NCBI GenBank assembly: GCA_030674185.1
Contig: JAPXFY010000013.1
Span: 47,533,464-47,597,463, forward strand
Length of the DNA stretch: 64,000 nucleotides
From: Monoplex corrugatus
Lineage: Eukaryota; Mollusca; Gastropoda; Littorinimorpha; Ranellidae
Direction of reading: 5' to 3'
Made by a program: the position numbers and the translations under genes. This document shows positions 51,890 through 63,460 of the stretch, piece after piece. How positions within the stretch are numbered: position 1 is the stretch's first letter; the number at the start of each line of letters is the position of its first letter. The notes beneath the pieces were generated by a model. That model saw nothing but the letters and a program-made list of their open reading frames with translations. It was not told the origin of the DNA and did not search any database.

Positions 51890-53150
51890 AACAGTCGGAA
51901 ATACAGGGGGAGGAAAGGCGGGGCTAAGTATGGGACCTTTGGAAAAGAGTTGGACCTAGGGGAAAGCTACCAGGCAGAAAGAGTTGGAACTTTCAGGAAA
52001 GCTACCAGGTAGAAAGAGTTGGACCTGTGGGGAAAGCTACCAGGTAGAAAGAGTTGGATTGGGGAAACCTGTGGGGAAAGCTACCAGGTAGAAAGAGTTG
52101 GACCTGTGAGGAAAGGTACCAGGCAGAAAGAGCTGGACCTGTGGGGAAAGCTACCAGGCAGAAAGAGTTGGAACTTTTGGGGAAAGGTACCAGTTAGAAA
52201 GAGTTGGACCTATGGGGGAAGCTACCAAGCAGAAAGAGTCGAAACTTTAGGGAAAGGTTTGGGGAAAGGTAGGAACTTTGGGGAAAGGTACCAGACAAAA
52301 GAGTTGGACTTGTGGGGAAAGCTACCACTAGTACCAGGCAGAAAGAGTTGGAAGTCTGGGGAAAGGTACCAGAGAGAGTTGGACCTGTGGGGAAAGCTAC
52401 CAGGCAGAAAGAGTTGGAAATGTGGGGAAAGGTACCAGATAGAGTTGGACCTGTGGGGAAAGGCACCAGGCAGAAAGAGTTGGAAATTTGGGGAAAGGTA
52501 CCAGGCAGAAAGAGTTGGACCTGTGGGGAAAGGTACCAGGCAGAAAGAGTTGGAAATTTGGGGAAAGGTACCAAGCAGAAAGAGTTGGACCTGTAGGGAA
52601 AACTACCGGGCAGAAAGAGTTGTAAGTATGGAAAAAGCTGTCAAACAGAAAGAGTTGGAACAATGGAAAAAAATGCCAAGCAGAAAGTTTGGCCTTGAGG
52701 AAAATTTTATCTGAGGGAGAGTGGGACTTTAAAAGAGGTGGGAAAGAAATGGACAAAGTGAAACCTTTCACGAAGATTTGGGAGGAGATTTAGGGCAAAT
52801 ATTTGATTTTAAGAAAACATTTTTTTGGAAGAGTTAGATTTAGGATAGAGTTGGACATAAGATTTTTGGGAAAAGTTAGATTTATGGTGAAGAGTTGGAT
52901 ACAGGGGAAAGATTTGGAACGAAATTTAGGAAAAGAATTGGACCTGACAGGAGACCGGAAAGCGATTTAGTGCAAAAGTTGATTCTGAGGAAAAGATGTG
53001 GCAAAGAGTTTAAAGAGATGGACATGAGAAAAGATCTGGAATGAGAGTTAGAGCAAAGAGTTTGACGTAGGGGAGAAATGGTTGGGAAAGAGTTGAACTT
53101 AGGACTAATGGTTTTATAGTGAACAAGGACAAAAGAATTGGACATTGGTG
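51890..53150 (+). repeat. 35-bp minisatellite, degenerate towards the 3' end
   Basis: Units of about 35 bp, GGGAAAGGTACCAGGCAGAA followed by AGAGTTGGACCTGTG or AGAGTTGGAAATTTG, run about 20 times between 51935 and 52680. The two unit endings partly alternate, giving a 70-bp higher-order pattern. From 52680 to 53150 related GGAAAAGAGTTGGA units are much more diverged. Several frames remain open on both strands because the unit lacks stops. No evidence supports translation. Confidence 0.88.
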
Positions 53151-53159
53151 AATGAGCAG

Positions 53160-53630
53160 ACCTTCTCTTGCCCTCTTGGGTAAAGAAATTAGTGTTCTTC
53201 TAGCCTTTAATCAGCAGTTCAACATTATAGGAATCCATCTGGACACAGTGGGTTGACAGATCTTACTTCGCCGACCATAAGATTCTGAAGTTATAACTTG
53301 GCATCTCACATCTTTTCTAACATCTGAATGCCCTAGCCAGACGTTTGGCTTCACTTCAGTCCCGTGGAGTCCTTGTCTCCTTTAAAGAGTTATTCTCTGA
53401 CTTCTGAGAGAGATTTATCCAGTGTGTAAATGGCTACAGACAACCAAGAAAATGACTGAATGATTATGCATTGTGCTGATGTGAATTATGTTTGCTTTTG
53501 ACTTAATTTTCATCATCTGTGATAATAATGTTGGATAAATGTGTTACCTGAATTAAAAATGAAAAAGAAAATGTGCTTAATGTTTTGGTTGGTGTGGTGG
53601 TGGTGGTGGTGTGTGTATGTGTGTCTCAGT

Positions 53631-53670
<40 letters not shown>

Positions 53671-54030
53671 GTGTGGACAATGTATCAATATGCATCCAGT
53701 CTCCCTTATGTCGATATGCCTAGTCTCCTCAACATCACATTTTGAATATTGACCGACTAATCAAACCCTGAGACTAGGGCAGAAAAAAATAAACAAAAAC
53801 CCTGTAGACTTGTAGTCTTCTGAAACATGCACATACACATGCATACATACACATATAGGCCTACACAAAGAGACGGACACACACACATGGACGTACCATG
53901 TGCTGTAATATACATTGTTTACAACACACATCCGAACACATGCACATGTATCCACCCACAACTAGCATGCATGCGTATGTTTATGGGGAGTGGGGGGGGG
54001 GGGGGGTGAGATGGGGGAATATCCACATAC
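53160..54030. other. Intergenic with microsatellites
   Basis: (GGT)n and (GT)n at about 53590-53672, a CACATG-rich stretch at about 53820-53960 and a G-run at about 53992-54006. No gene was seen. Confidence 0.6.
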
Positions 54031-54035
54031 CAGTC

Positions 54036-54250
54036 ATGGCATAGTGGTTAGGCAAAAGTGGGAAGTTGGTTCAAAGCCCCTGCCAATCCAAAAAGTAATA
54101 TGGGAATTTCTTTTTCCACCTACGACTTGCTCCCATCCAGACTTCAGTGTGCTACGGACTCGATTGGGAAAACCAGAGGCACACAGTCAAGTGTTGTCCA
54201 CTTTCTGCGGTTCTGATTGCTGATTGTCGAACTTGGGACCTTTCCAGCTG
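54036..54250 (+). mobile_element. SINE family S1, 3'-truncated
   Basis: The head GGCATAGTGGTTAGGCAAAA is A-box-like and GTTGGTTCAAAGCCCC is B-box-like. The body contains GCACACAGTCAAGTGTTGTC and then departs from the other S1 copies. Confidence 0.6.
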
Positions 54251-55260
54251 ATAGGGCTTGTGATCAGGCTTAGTAAGGCTTGGGCCATGATAATTTTGGA
54301 CCTTTTATATTACATGGCACCAGTGCATATGGGATTCATTCTGAATGCAGAGAATTATCTTGAGAAATGAAAATCAAAGCTGACCAATGCTACAAACACA
54401 TGTTTGCCAAGATGTTTGCAAAATTAATGGCTCCGGTTGTTGCAAAGGATTTAAATCATGTGGCAGGGGACATTAGTCAGTGACTAAATACCAGCGTTTG
54501 ATTAAATAAAAGAATTGTTTCCCTTTACCCGAATTCATCTATGGCTCTCCATGTGTATGTTTACTCGGTTCCCGGTGTGTGAGAGGTAGGGAGGGAGAGA
54601 GTGAGTGAGTGAGAGAGATGTGTGTGTGTGCTTGTTTCAATCTTCCCTTCTTTTCTTCAAAGTGAATTATTTCACTTAGTCCGTAGAGGGGAGCCTGTGT
54701 GGGTGTAAAGTAGATGAGTTAAAATTTTACTTTATTTTTGTTTGGTTTTAAAACTTTTATTTCTTTTTCTTTCTTTTTTTAAAAATATTTTTTATCATTT
54801 TAAGAATCCAACCACTTTATTCAGTTAGTTATTCACATTATCAAGGCTACCGAAAAAGACAAAATGGCCACGCCATACTAACAATCTCCCGTTTTCAGGT
54901 ACGTTTGGATGCAGTAGTATTCAACTTCAATGGAAATCATACGACGTTTAGATAAGGTACAATTAAACAACAACGATTTTCGTTCTTCACCTGATATAAA
55001 AATTTGATGACATTGTTTTTTATCAGTTTTCAATGATACTTACCAAAGTGTGTTGCATAACTAATATCTATTTGGTGTGCTCCAAAAATTGCTGTGCGTG
55101 AAGCAGTCACCTCAGAATCCATCTCTTTACGACCATGTTACATATTTGTCATTAAAAAACTTACATTTTCAAACATTTTTGTCTTGATTGGGACTGGTTG
55201 ACAGGGCTGTATTCTGAGCGCCTTTTAACAACATATAGCTTAGTGTTCAATTTCTACTGA
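54251..55260. other. Intergenic, no feature recognised
   Basis: A short GA run lies at about 54590-54616. The sequence is otherwise AT-rich without recognisable exons. Confidence 0.45.
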
Positions 55261-55283
55261 AATTTGAAGACACTTTTAACATT

Positions 55284-55545
55284 TATAGGACATTTTATGA
55301 GGAAAGAGAAATTAGAGCGCCTTGTCACAACGGGAAAGTTGGAGGGAAAAAGAACACCAGGTAGACCCTGGGAGAAAATACTGGACGGACTTGCAGGGTG
55401 GCTGACAGAGAGGGTGGGAGCAGCGACAAGGGATGATAGATTCGTATGGAGGGCCATGATCACCAACGCCATGCGGCAGGGCACATGATGATGATGATGA
55501 TGAAGATGATGATGATGATGATGATGATGATAATGATGATGATAG
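55284..55545 (+). mobile_element. RTE-like LINE, short 3' fragment
   Basis: Encodes FMRKEKLERLVTTGKLEGKR, then TPGRPWEKILDGLAGWL and FVWRAMITNAMRQGT-stop, followed by a long (GATGAT)n run at about 55488-55545. It is the same family as 56190-59130, in opposite orientation, 650 bp away. Confidence 0.85.
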
Positions 55546-55681
55546 TCTAGCGGTGTTAACCAGGTTCGAGAGATACGCACGGCATTTACTTCTGCTGTTA
55601 AGCCCATGTTCCCCCTTAAGTAAGAGACTTTGAACTTTTTCAGAATAAATATCATAATACGCGAATCGTGAATCTCTGTAT

Positions 55682-55715
55682 TTGTCCGTGTGTGTGTTGT
55701 GTTGTGTGTGTGTGT

Positions 55716-55758
<43 letters not shown>

Positions 55759-55940
55759 CGTGCGTGCGTGTGTGCGTGCGTGCGTGGTGTGTGTGTGTGT
55801 GTGTGTGTGTGCGCGTGCCTGTACGTGTGGTGTGTGTGTGTGTGCGGAAGAGAGAGCCAAACTTTACACACACACAAAGACACATACGCATGCACGCGCG
55901 CGCACGCACAAACACGCACACACACTCACCACACGCACGC
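55682..55940. repeat. (GT)n / (GTGC)n / (CA)n microsatellite
   Basis: GT array with GTGCGTGC units to about 55845, then, after a short break, CA-rich sequence on the same strand. Confidence 0.95.
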
Positions 55941-56039
55941 TAATACTGGGTCAACGGAGATTTCTTTAAAAAAACAACATATTTTAACGGTAAAGCCTGG
56001 CTTTCCCCTCTGTCCATCACTCATTTACACAGAGTAAAC

Positions 56040-56150
56040 AACAGACAGCAGAGCGCTGGTAGGTCCCCAAAATGGCGGCCACTTGCAGCCAGCGGTGGGG
56101 CCATTTCGCCTCAACGCTCGCAGACAGGCGCGCGCAGTCTATATCTTAGA
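56040..56150 (+). other. CpG-rich segment with ATGGCGGC motif
   Basis: About 110 bp of high GC and CpG content, unlike its surroundings. AAAATGGCGGCCACTTGCAG resembles a YY1 site/start region; a 25-codon frame MAATCSQRWGHFAS... ends at 56146-56148. It may be a relic promoter, a processed first exon or part of a repeat. Confidence 0.25.
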
Positions 56151-56262
56151 TGTCTGTGTGTGAAACTGATAAAATTCTATTCATCATCATCATCATCATC
56201 ATCATCACCACCATCATGTGTTTTGCCACATGGCGTTGGCGATCATGGCCCTCCATATGTTT

Positions 56263-57051
56263 CTATCCCTTATTGCCGCAAGCACATCTTCCACCCTCTC
56301 TGTCTTCAGACACTCTGCAAGGCCGTCCAATAGTTTTTTCCCTGAGTCTACCTGGTGTTCTCTTTCCCTCTAGCTTTCCTGTTGTGACCAGGTGCTCCAG
56401 TTCCCCTTTCCTCATAAAATGGCCTATAAATGTTGCCTGTCTTTTCCTAATCTTCCTTATGAATGATCTTCTTGTGTCTGCCTCCATCAGGACTGTCTCG
56501 TTTGTTTTCTTTGCTGTCCATTGAACTCTCAACATTCTTCTTAGAAACCACATCTCGACTGCTTCAATCTTGTTCTGGCTTTGCTTGTTGACTGTCCACG
56601 CCTCACAACCGTATAACATTATCGGTTCTATATAACATTCAAAAACTCTCTTCCTGATGTTAATTGATAGGCATTTGTTGGTAAGAATGGTTTTCATCTT
56701 CTTGAATGCTGGTTTGGCTTGGCCGATTCTGCTGGCTATTTCTGATGTGCATCTGCCGTCTGGTGAAACGATCGTTCCCAGATATTTAAACTTCTCAACC
56801 TGTCTGAAGGTTGTGCCGTTTGCTGTTACTTTGCATGAGGGGATTCCATGTTTTTTACTGATCACCATGACTTCAGTCTTCTTGCTGTTTAGTTCCAACC
56901 CCTTACCTTTGCTTTCTATTTCTAGTATATTCACAAGGTTTTGTAGGTCCCTTTCATTTTCTGCAATTAGCACGGTGTCATCTGGGTATCGAATGTTGTT
57001 TATCATTTTTCCTCCAACCTTTAATCCAGGGTTTTCTTCTAGGTTTCTCAT
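56263..57051 (-). pseudogene. Reverse transcriptase, C-terminal part
   Basis: Contains IRYPDDTVLIAENERDLQNL, in which the catalytic Y-A-D-D box reads YPDD. It continues FKYLGTIVSPDGRC, MLYGCEAWTVNKQSQNKIEA and LEGKRTPGRLREK. The C-terminus shifts frame after the REK segment. The catalytic Asp pair is kept, but Ala-to-Pro is unusual. Confidence 0.85.
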
Positions 57052-57470
57052 GATGTTTTTGCTGTAAAGTTAAAACAGATCTGGTGACAAACACAACTTT
57101 GTCTGATTCCTCTTTTGATATTTTGGAAAGAGCTTATATCGTTTTCTATTCTCATTGCAGCTGTTTGTTCCCAATACATATTTCTGATTTTTCGTAGATC
57201 TTTTCCATCAATATTCAGTCTTTCTAGTTGGTTGATCAATTCTTCATGTCTTACCCTATCGAAAGCCTTGGTATAATCAACAAAGCATAAACATAAATCC
57301 TTATTCATCTCGATTGACCTCTCTGTGATAGTTCTTAGGATGTATATGGCATTAATAGTTCTCTTCCCTTCCACAAATCCACACTGTTCTTCTGCTATTT
57401 CTCTTTTGATTCTATTCCTTGTCCTCATCATGATTATTCTTAACAGGATTTTTGTCACATGACTCATCAA
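57048..57470 (-). pseudogene. Reverse transcriptase, finger/palm part
   Basis: Encodes EEQCGFVEGKRTINAIYILR and CFVDYTKAFDRVRHEELINQ, the motif A region with the first catalytic Asp, and KRGIRQSCVCHQICFN, a degraded motif B. The reading leaves frame before the YPDD box. Confidence 0.85.
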
Positions 57471-57924
57471 GCTGATTGTCGCATTCTATAGGCCCATTTT
57501 TCTTTGGAAGTGCAATGAAAATGATTTTAACATATCTTTGGGGATTTTTCCCATTTAGGAGGACTGTTATTTTTTCTACACCAAACTCATCCAGGGCTTC
57601 AATCATGTCTGTAATAATATTGTCTGGTCCTGGGGCTTTTCCTGGTTTCATCTTTTTCAGTGCTGCTCTAACCTCATCGTTCATTATGGGTAGTCCTTCA
57701 ATGTGTTCTTCGTTTCTGTCATCTTCAAAAAAGTCTTTAATGTACTTTCCCCATCTATCTAATATTTTGTCTTTTTCCATGATAAGCGTACCATCTTTCG
57801 ATTTTAAGCAACCAGTCGATGTGCATGTATTTTTCCTGTGGACAATTTCTTCAATTCTTCTGTACATACCCTGAGGATCCATTTTAGTCGGTCTTCTATT
57901 TCTTTGTATTTTGTTTTCAGCCAA
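57412..57924 (-). pseudogene. Reverse transcriptase N-terminal/linker part
   Basis: Contains SKDGTLIMEKDKILDRWGKY and LKKMKPGKAPGPDNIITDMI, the usual entry to non-LTR reverse transcriptases, then IFIALPKKNG. It shifts to the next piece near 57440. Confidence 0.85.
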
Positions 57925-57945
57925 GCTTCCTTAGCTTCATTGCAC

Positions 57946-58275
57946 CTATTCCTGATTTCTTTGTTTATTTTCCTGTATACCTCCTCCTTTCTCTTTGCCT
58001 TCCTCCAACAAGCCTAGAATTTCTTTTGTCATCCAGTTCTTTTTTGCTTTTCTATCTACTCTTGGGATTTCTTCACAAGCTTCATTTATCGAATTTCTCA
58101 ACTTTGTCCATTGTTCCTCATTGTCACCAACGTCCTCCAGAGCACTGAATTTGTTTTGAACATGTACGTTAAATTTTTTACGTATCACTTCATCTGTCTT
58201 TAAGAGTCCAAGATTAAATTTGATGTTGCTTTTGGTCTGTTTCCTTTTCTTTAATTTCAGCCTAAATCTTCCCAC
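57946..58275 (-). pseudogene. LINE linker between endonuclease and reverse transcriptase
   Basis: Contains LKTDEVIRKKFNVHVQNKFS and AKKNWMTKEILGLLEEGK, common in RTE-like elements. No catalytic residues are expected here. Confidence 0.75.
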
Positions 58276-58355
58276 TACAGGATTGCGGTCACTGTTGCAG
58301 TCTGCGCCTGGTAGTGTTTTTGCTGACAGTAAAGAATTTCTAAATCTTTTATTGA

Positions 58356-59089
58356 TCAGGATGTATCAATCTGATTTTTGGTATTATCTCCTGGAATTAT
58401 CCAAGTCCACTTTCTTCTATTAGGCTGCTCAAACCAGGTGTTTCCTACTATGAACTCGTTCATCTGTGCCCATTCTACAAGTTTCCCTCCCCTTTCATTT
58501 TGTGTACCAAGGCCATGAGGTCCAACTATATCCTCCACCCTATCCTGCCCACTTTATCATTAAAATCTCCCATTATTGTTGTAACTTCTTGTGATTTACA
58601 TTGGGCCTTGGCCATCTCTAATACTTCGTAGAAGTTGTCAATTTCGTCCTAAGTACTTGCGGATGTTGGTGCATACACCTAACTGATGTCGATATTAAAT
58701 GGCCTGTCATCCAATTTAACAAGCAAGACTATGTCGGACACAGCCCAGTATCCCCTAACTGCTTTTGATTTGTCCCTGTCAATTATGATGCCTACTCCTC
58801 TTTCATGTGAGTTTCCACCAGTATGTTATTGTATGTTCTCCAAATGTTATCATGCCTGCCCCCTTCCATCTCACTTCCCCTTGTCCTAAAATACTAATGT
58901 TAAGCCTTTCCATTTCCATTTTGACTTTTCTAATTTACCTTTTTGCAACAATGTCCTGGCATTCCATGCAGTAGCTTGTTGATGGTCTGGTGTCACCTGC
59001 GCAGCATGATGGTCCCTACCGGACGAAGGTGCTCCATAGAAACCCCTATTTATGTCGTTATCCTTATTTTCTTTGTTTTGTCTGGCCAT
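58356..59089 (-). pseudogene. LINE endonuclease domain, frameshifted
   Basis: The N-terminal piece contains ATAWNARTLLQKGKLE. Further on, MGDFNDKVG- and RRKWTWIIPGDNTKNQID-type segments, the catalytic Asp/Asn regions of apurinic-type endonucleases, occur in different frames with several stops between them. Confidence 0.75.
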
Positions 59090-59279
59090 GATTCACCTTG
59101 GGAAAGTACGATGGTGGTTTCCCGTTGCCTTCCATCGGTTTGTGTTCGGTCTCTCCGTTAGCCTTTGTCGTTCCCATGACAACCTACAAGGCAGTACTGA
59201 GTAGGGCGATTTTTTCAGGGTTTACACCCTTAGCCTTATTCTCTCCCGAGATGTCCACAAGGTAATGGAGCTATTTACT

Positions 59280-60050
59280 CATAGCTGTAAGTATGAATGT
59301 GTATGAAACCAATACAGTTTTATTATCCGTGTGTATGAAGGTACATAAAACTGATACAGTTCTATCATCTGTGAGGGTGGAGGTATGTGAAACTGATATT
59401 CTCTCTTGGTCCAGTAGCCAGGCTGGACCTATTTGGGGCACATTGTGTGGCTATGTCCCGGCGTTTACTATCTCCTCACCTTGCCACTGGGCTTGTAAGC
59501 ATGGTAACTGATGACTGGGTCCAAATGGCCCATGCAGCGCACGGCGAGCCCCCTTTTGCTTGGTGAAATAGCTTACCGTGTGGCGTCGTGAGCTGGGAGG
59601 TGATTGTCTGGTCAGTGATGACGCATTGTTGCTCTGGGTCCCATCCAATAGCCTTGGGTGTTTCTTGTTAAGCTCTTGTTATCTGTGCGTTTGGAGATAT
59701 GTGAAACTGATACAGATCTATCATCTGTCTGTATGAAGGTATGTGAAACTGATCTTTTTATCTGTGTGCATGAAGATATGTGAAATTGATATAGTTCTAT
59801 TTACCTGTGTGTATAGTATGTGAAACTGATTATTATAGTTATACTACCTGTGTGTATGGTATGTGAAACTGATATAGTTCTATTACCTGTGTGTATGGTA
59901 TGTGAAACTGATATAGTTCTATTTACCTGTGTGTATGGTATGTGAAACTGATTATTATAGTTATACTACCTGTGTGTATGATATGTGAAACTGATATAGT
60001 TCTATTACCTGTGTGTATGATATGTAAAACTGATATAGTTATATTATCTG
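59280..60050 (+). repeat. About 40-bp minisatellite, interrupted
   Basis: Units read GTATGTGAAACTGATATAGT followed by TCTATTACCTGTGT. They lie at 59285-59405 and 59690-60050 and are split by a GC-rich segment (59410-59660) that may be LINE 5' UTR. The same units recur at 61535-61830 and 62680-62712, and as a single trace at 56153-56182, so the array once spanned several kb and was cut by insertions. Confidence 0.8.
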
Positions 60051-60330
60051 CGGAACACAAAACGCCATTCATCAGTTTTGACTGACTGGCCAGGGGAAAT
60101 CACTCCCGTGAAAAAAAACGAGGACTTGTCGAAGGCTTGCTCATTCTCACCTGCCAATCACACATGTCCTCACGCTTGCTCCCATGCACGCTCGAGCGAG
60201 TTGTATGTATACATGCACGCGCGTACACACACACACATACACACGCACACACACAGAGCTGGTCATTTCCGAATGACTATGTCTATGGGACACTGCATGC
60301 TACGATCAACAACTGTTTTGATAATGACGC
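60050..60330 (+). repeat. Duplicated segment, copy A
   Basis: Starts GGAACACAAAACGCCATTCA, contains GGGGAAATCACTCCCGTG and a CA microsatellite, and ends near AACTGTTTTGATAATG. A matching copy lies at 62716-63100. Confidence 0.7.
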
Positions 60331-61070
60331 ATTCGGTTTTCGCCAGTCGCGCTTTCTGCGAAGTAGCCTACGTAATTACCGACAGCAAGACATACGACTT
60401 CATTTGTCAAGATGAGAGCGGATGATTCTCTTCCATCTGAGAGCTGGGCGCAGCAGGCTGAACAAATCTTGAAAAAAAAAAAAAAATAATAGAGAGTTGT
60501 GCCCTCCCTTGGTATCCTTGTCGAGAGGCAGAGCCTCAGAACACAAATCACATGATACAGATCTGCGAGAGTCTTCGGGTGTAGAAGGAGTACATATGAG
60601 GAAGCTGACTATCTTTCGGCAGGAACTACGGAGCTGTGGATACTTTGCAAACGACAGCCAACATTATACCGGAGGTGGGTGGTGGTGGTGGTGGTGGGGG
60701 GGGGGGGGTAGGGGAGGGGATATCGAAAACTGGTCTTCAGGTGTAACGGCGAGGAGATTTCCTGTCTCTCTCCTTCCTACTCCCCACCCTCGTCGTCCGT
60801 TTGTTGTTGCTGTTGTTTAGAAAGAGAAATTAAAAGGGCAAGGATTTGAAGTACTACCCCATTATTTCCTCCCATCATCATCAAACCCTTCTGTACCCAC
60901 CCCTTTCTTCTTGTCCTTATCAATATCTACTTTCCTTTTGTACTGTCATCTCTCCACTTTGTCCCCATCTCGTTACCAACACGCACGTATACACGCCTTC
61001 TCCACATGCACGTACGTATCAGGGCTTAAAACATTCCGCGTCTGGGCGGAATTCCGCGATTTCGGTTTGT

Positions 61071-61109
<39 letters not shown>

Positions 61110-61127
61110 AAGGTATCCGTGATCGGC
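60331..61127. other. Intergenic, low-complexity patches
   Basis: Contains a poly-A run at about 60472-60487, (GGT)n plus G-run at about 60673-60710, and a poly-A run of about 34 bases at about 61072-61105. No gene was seen. Confidence 0.5.
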
Positions 61128-61159
61128 TTGCAAGTGTTCATAGCAACGGCGCGCAAGTT

Positions 61160-61352
61160 ATGGCCCCTTTTATGAAGCAAGAGAAATTAGAGCACCTAGT
61201 CACAATGGGAAAAAGAGCACCAGGTAGACCCAGGGAGAAAATACTGGGCGGACTTGCAGAATGGCTGAGGGTGGGAGATGTACTTGCAGCGACACGAGAT
61301 AGATTCGTATGGAGGGCCATGATTGCCAAGATCATACGGCAGGGCACGTGAT
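61160..61352 (+). mobile_element. RTE-like LINE, short 3' fragment
   Basis: Encodes FMKQEKLEHLVTMGKRAPGR and FVWRAMIAKIIRQGT-stop, then TGATGATGA. It lacks several residues (KLEG) relative to the copy at 55284. Same family. Confidence 0.8.
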
Positions 61353-61534
61353 GATGACCACTTCCACACTCGCTTCTACGCCACAAATAGATTTCCCATT
61401 ACCACCACACATACAAACGCACATATAACATACCACCCATCCACAGAGAGAGAGAGAGGCATACCCTCCACATAACTTACACATACACAGTCTCTCACTC
61501 CCCCTCTCTTCCCCTCCCTCCTGGTGTGTGTAAA

Positions 61535-61830
61535 GATATACGGAACTGGTATAGTTCTATTATCTGTGTGTGAAGGTATATGAAACTGATACAGTTTTTC
61601 TTATCTGTGTTCATGAAGGTACGTGAAACTGATATAGTTCTTTTACCTGTAGATAGGTAGGTATAGGAAACTGATAGTTCCTTTTATATACGTATAAAGG
61701 TACGTGAAATTGATATAGTTCTATTACCTGTGTGTAGTGTGAAACTGATACAGTTCTATTATCTGAGTGTATGAAGGCATGTGAAACTGATACAGTTCTA
61801 TTGCCTGCGTGTATGAAGGTACGTGAATTG
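61535..61830 (+). repeat. About 40-bp minisatellite, further block
   Basis: Seven or so diverged units of the GTGAAACTGATACAGTTCTA type. Confidence 0.75.
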
Positions 61831-61879
61831 TATGGAAGTACGAGTTCCGTACAGAACAGATGCAGTAGGCAAGAAGGCA

Positions 61880-62300
61880 GGTCTAGATCTAAATGCCAAG
61901 AAGATAAAAATAATGCACCTTGAGGGGGAAGAAAGTCAAGGATATCGAGATATGTATTCAAATCAACGAATCTCCTTTACAAAATGTGTGGGTGATCTGT
62001 AATATTTAGGCTAAGTTACAGCTCATGATTGCATCTGTACTAAAGACATCAAAATGTTAATAGAAATGGCAATTACAGAAAAAACAAGATCCAACTCAAC
62101 AATGCCTGAAAAGACAGAAGCATACCAACAGACCCTCGAATCAAAACTTAAAATGCCTGATCTGGCCAGTAACACTAATTTTTAAAAAAGTATGACTGTG
62201 AATCCTGGACATGCAGAAAAGCAGATGAAAATAAGACTGAAGCAGCAGAGATGCGGTTCTGCAGGCGGCTTCTTAAAGACTAAAGAGTCAAATAGATGGA
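61880..62300 (+). mobile_element. LINE fragment of another family, decayed
   Basis: Frames contain GLDLNAKKIKIMHLEGEE, a YLG stretch, TKDIKMLIEMAI and, later, a CRRLLKD-like end. The order matches the reverse-transcriptase region after the catalytic box. Many stops are present. It differs from the TGATGA-tailed family. Confidence 0.6.
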
Positions 62301-62679
62301 TAAAAAAAACAAAAACAAACCGAAAGCATTTTAATCGAGTTCTGCAGTTCACAGTCCAAAGTTGAAAGTCAACTGCAGCAGTTATTGCTGGCTGAAATCA
62401 CAGAAGAAAAGAAAAAAAAAAACATCGACCGTTCAAGTGGCAACACCAAAACAAACTTCATGACAATAGTTTTGTACGGAAAAGTTGAGGCCAAAATAAA
62501 TCCGGGCAGACAAAACACCTCTTATATGAACATTCACCACCAACATCAGCGGTTTGTAATCTACGACTGTACGTGGCAGCACGGAGAAGTCAAGACCAGA
62601 GTGAATGGAAGAGAGTTGTTGTGACGTCTGCAGCATTGGTTACCATCAAATTCGATGATGCTGACGGGTGACGGGCGAC
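62301..62679. other. Intergenic, possibly LINE-derived
   Basis: No clear frame or repeat unit. The sequence lies between the LINE fragment and the last minisatellite unit and may be its eroded 3' end. Confidence 0.3.
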
Positions 62680-62715
62680 GGAGGTATGTGAAACTGATAT
62701 AGTTCTATTATCTGT

Positions 62716-62925
62716 GGAACACAAACCGCCATTCATCTAGAGTTGGAAGTGGAACACAAACCGCCATTCATCATTCTCGACTGACTAGCCACGGGAAATC
62801 ACTCCCGTGAGAAAACGAGGACTGTTTTGAGAAGGGGTTATCTATCTTGGCTTTGTCTTTCTCATCTACCGCCAACACACATGCACACGCTTGCTTGCAC
62901 ACACACTCGAGCGCGTGCCATATAT

Positions 62926-62973
<48 letters not shown>

Positions 62974-63100
62974 GCACGCACGCACACACCACACCACACA
63001 CACACCACACACACACACACACACACAGAGTTGGTCACTAACAACTGGCTTGGCGGTGAAGGGACACTGTTAGCTTAGACGAATAACTATTTTGATATAC
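62716..63100 (+). repeat. Duplicated segment, copy B
   Basis: Begins with GGAACACAAACCGCCATTCA twice in tandem (62716 and 62752), then GGGAAATCACTCCCGTGAG, CACACTCGAGCGCGTGCC and a longer CA array (62924-63028), ending near AACTATTTTGATATACC. It parallels 60050-60330. Confidence 0.7.
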
Positions 63101-63460
63101 CAAAATCATGAGTTTGGAGTTTGTTCAAGAAAGATTCATCACATTCGGGCTTTCCATATGAGCTCCACACAGAATTGCCAGCAATTATCTGGCAGTCTCC
63201 CTGAGTCTGTGCAAAACCATAGGCGCTTGCATGGTCTTGGAATAGGCAGGGAGAAGGAGGAGGGGGTGGGTGGGACCTACGAAACACTAAGATGACACCG
63301 CCAGAATGATGGAAGCATTAAGATTAAGATGGGTAGTGAACAGTCAGTTTTTAGTGTTTCAGGCTGGGATTGAACTCGAGATATCAGATCTTGAGTTCAA
63401 GGATCAAATTTAAAGAACCAACTAGTCAGTCATGGTTTCTACGAAGTACTGACATAATTA
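63095..63460 (-). mobile_element. SINE family S2, diverged
   Basis: The tail TTCAAGAAAGATTCATCACA, read inverted, and a CAGGCTGGGATTGAACTCGA box at about 63360 match S2. The head is eroded. Confidence 0.5.

Larger units (their letters stand above)
56190..59130 (-). mobile_element. RTE-like LINE, near full length but broken
   Basis: The minus strand carries, in order, an endonuclease, a reverse transcriptase and a 3' end with (ATGATG)n tail at about 56183-56216. The body is split by frameshifts and stops into at least five pieces. The layout of one EN-RT protein and a short trinucleotide-like tail is typical of RTE-clade elements; the clade is inferred. A GC-rich stretch upstream, 59130-59660, may be its 5' UTR. 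Confidence 0.85.

Noticed and set aside
51976..52714. 231-codon open frame with GKLPGRKSW-type repeats
   Set aside because: The unit is 35 bp, not a multiple of three, and open frames occur on both strands; it is minisatellite sequence with no splice or start support.
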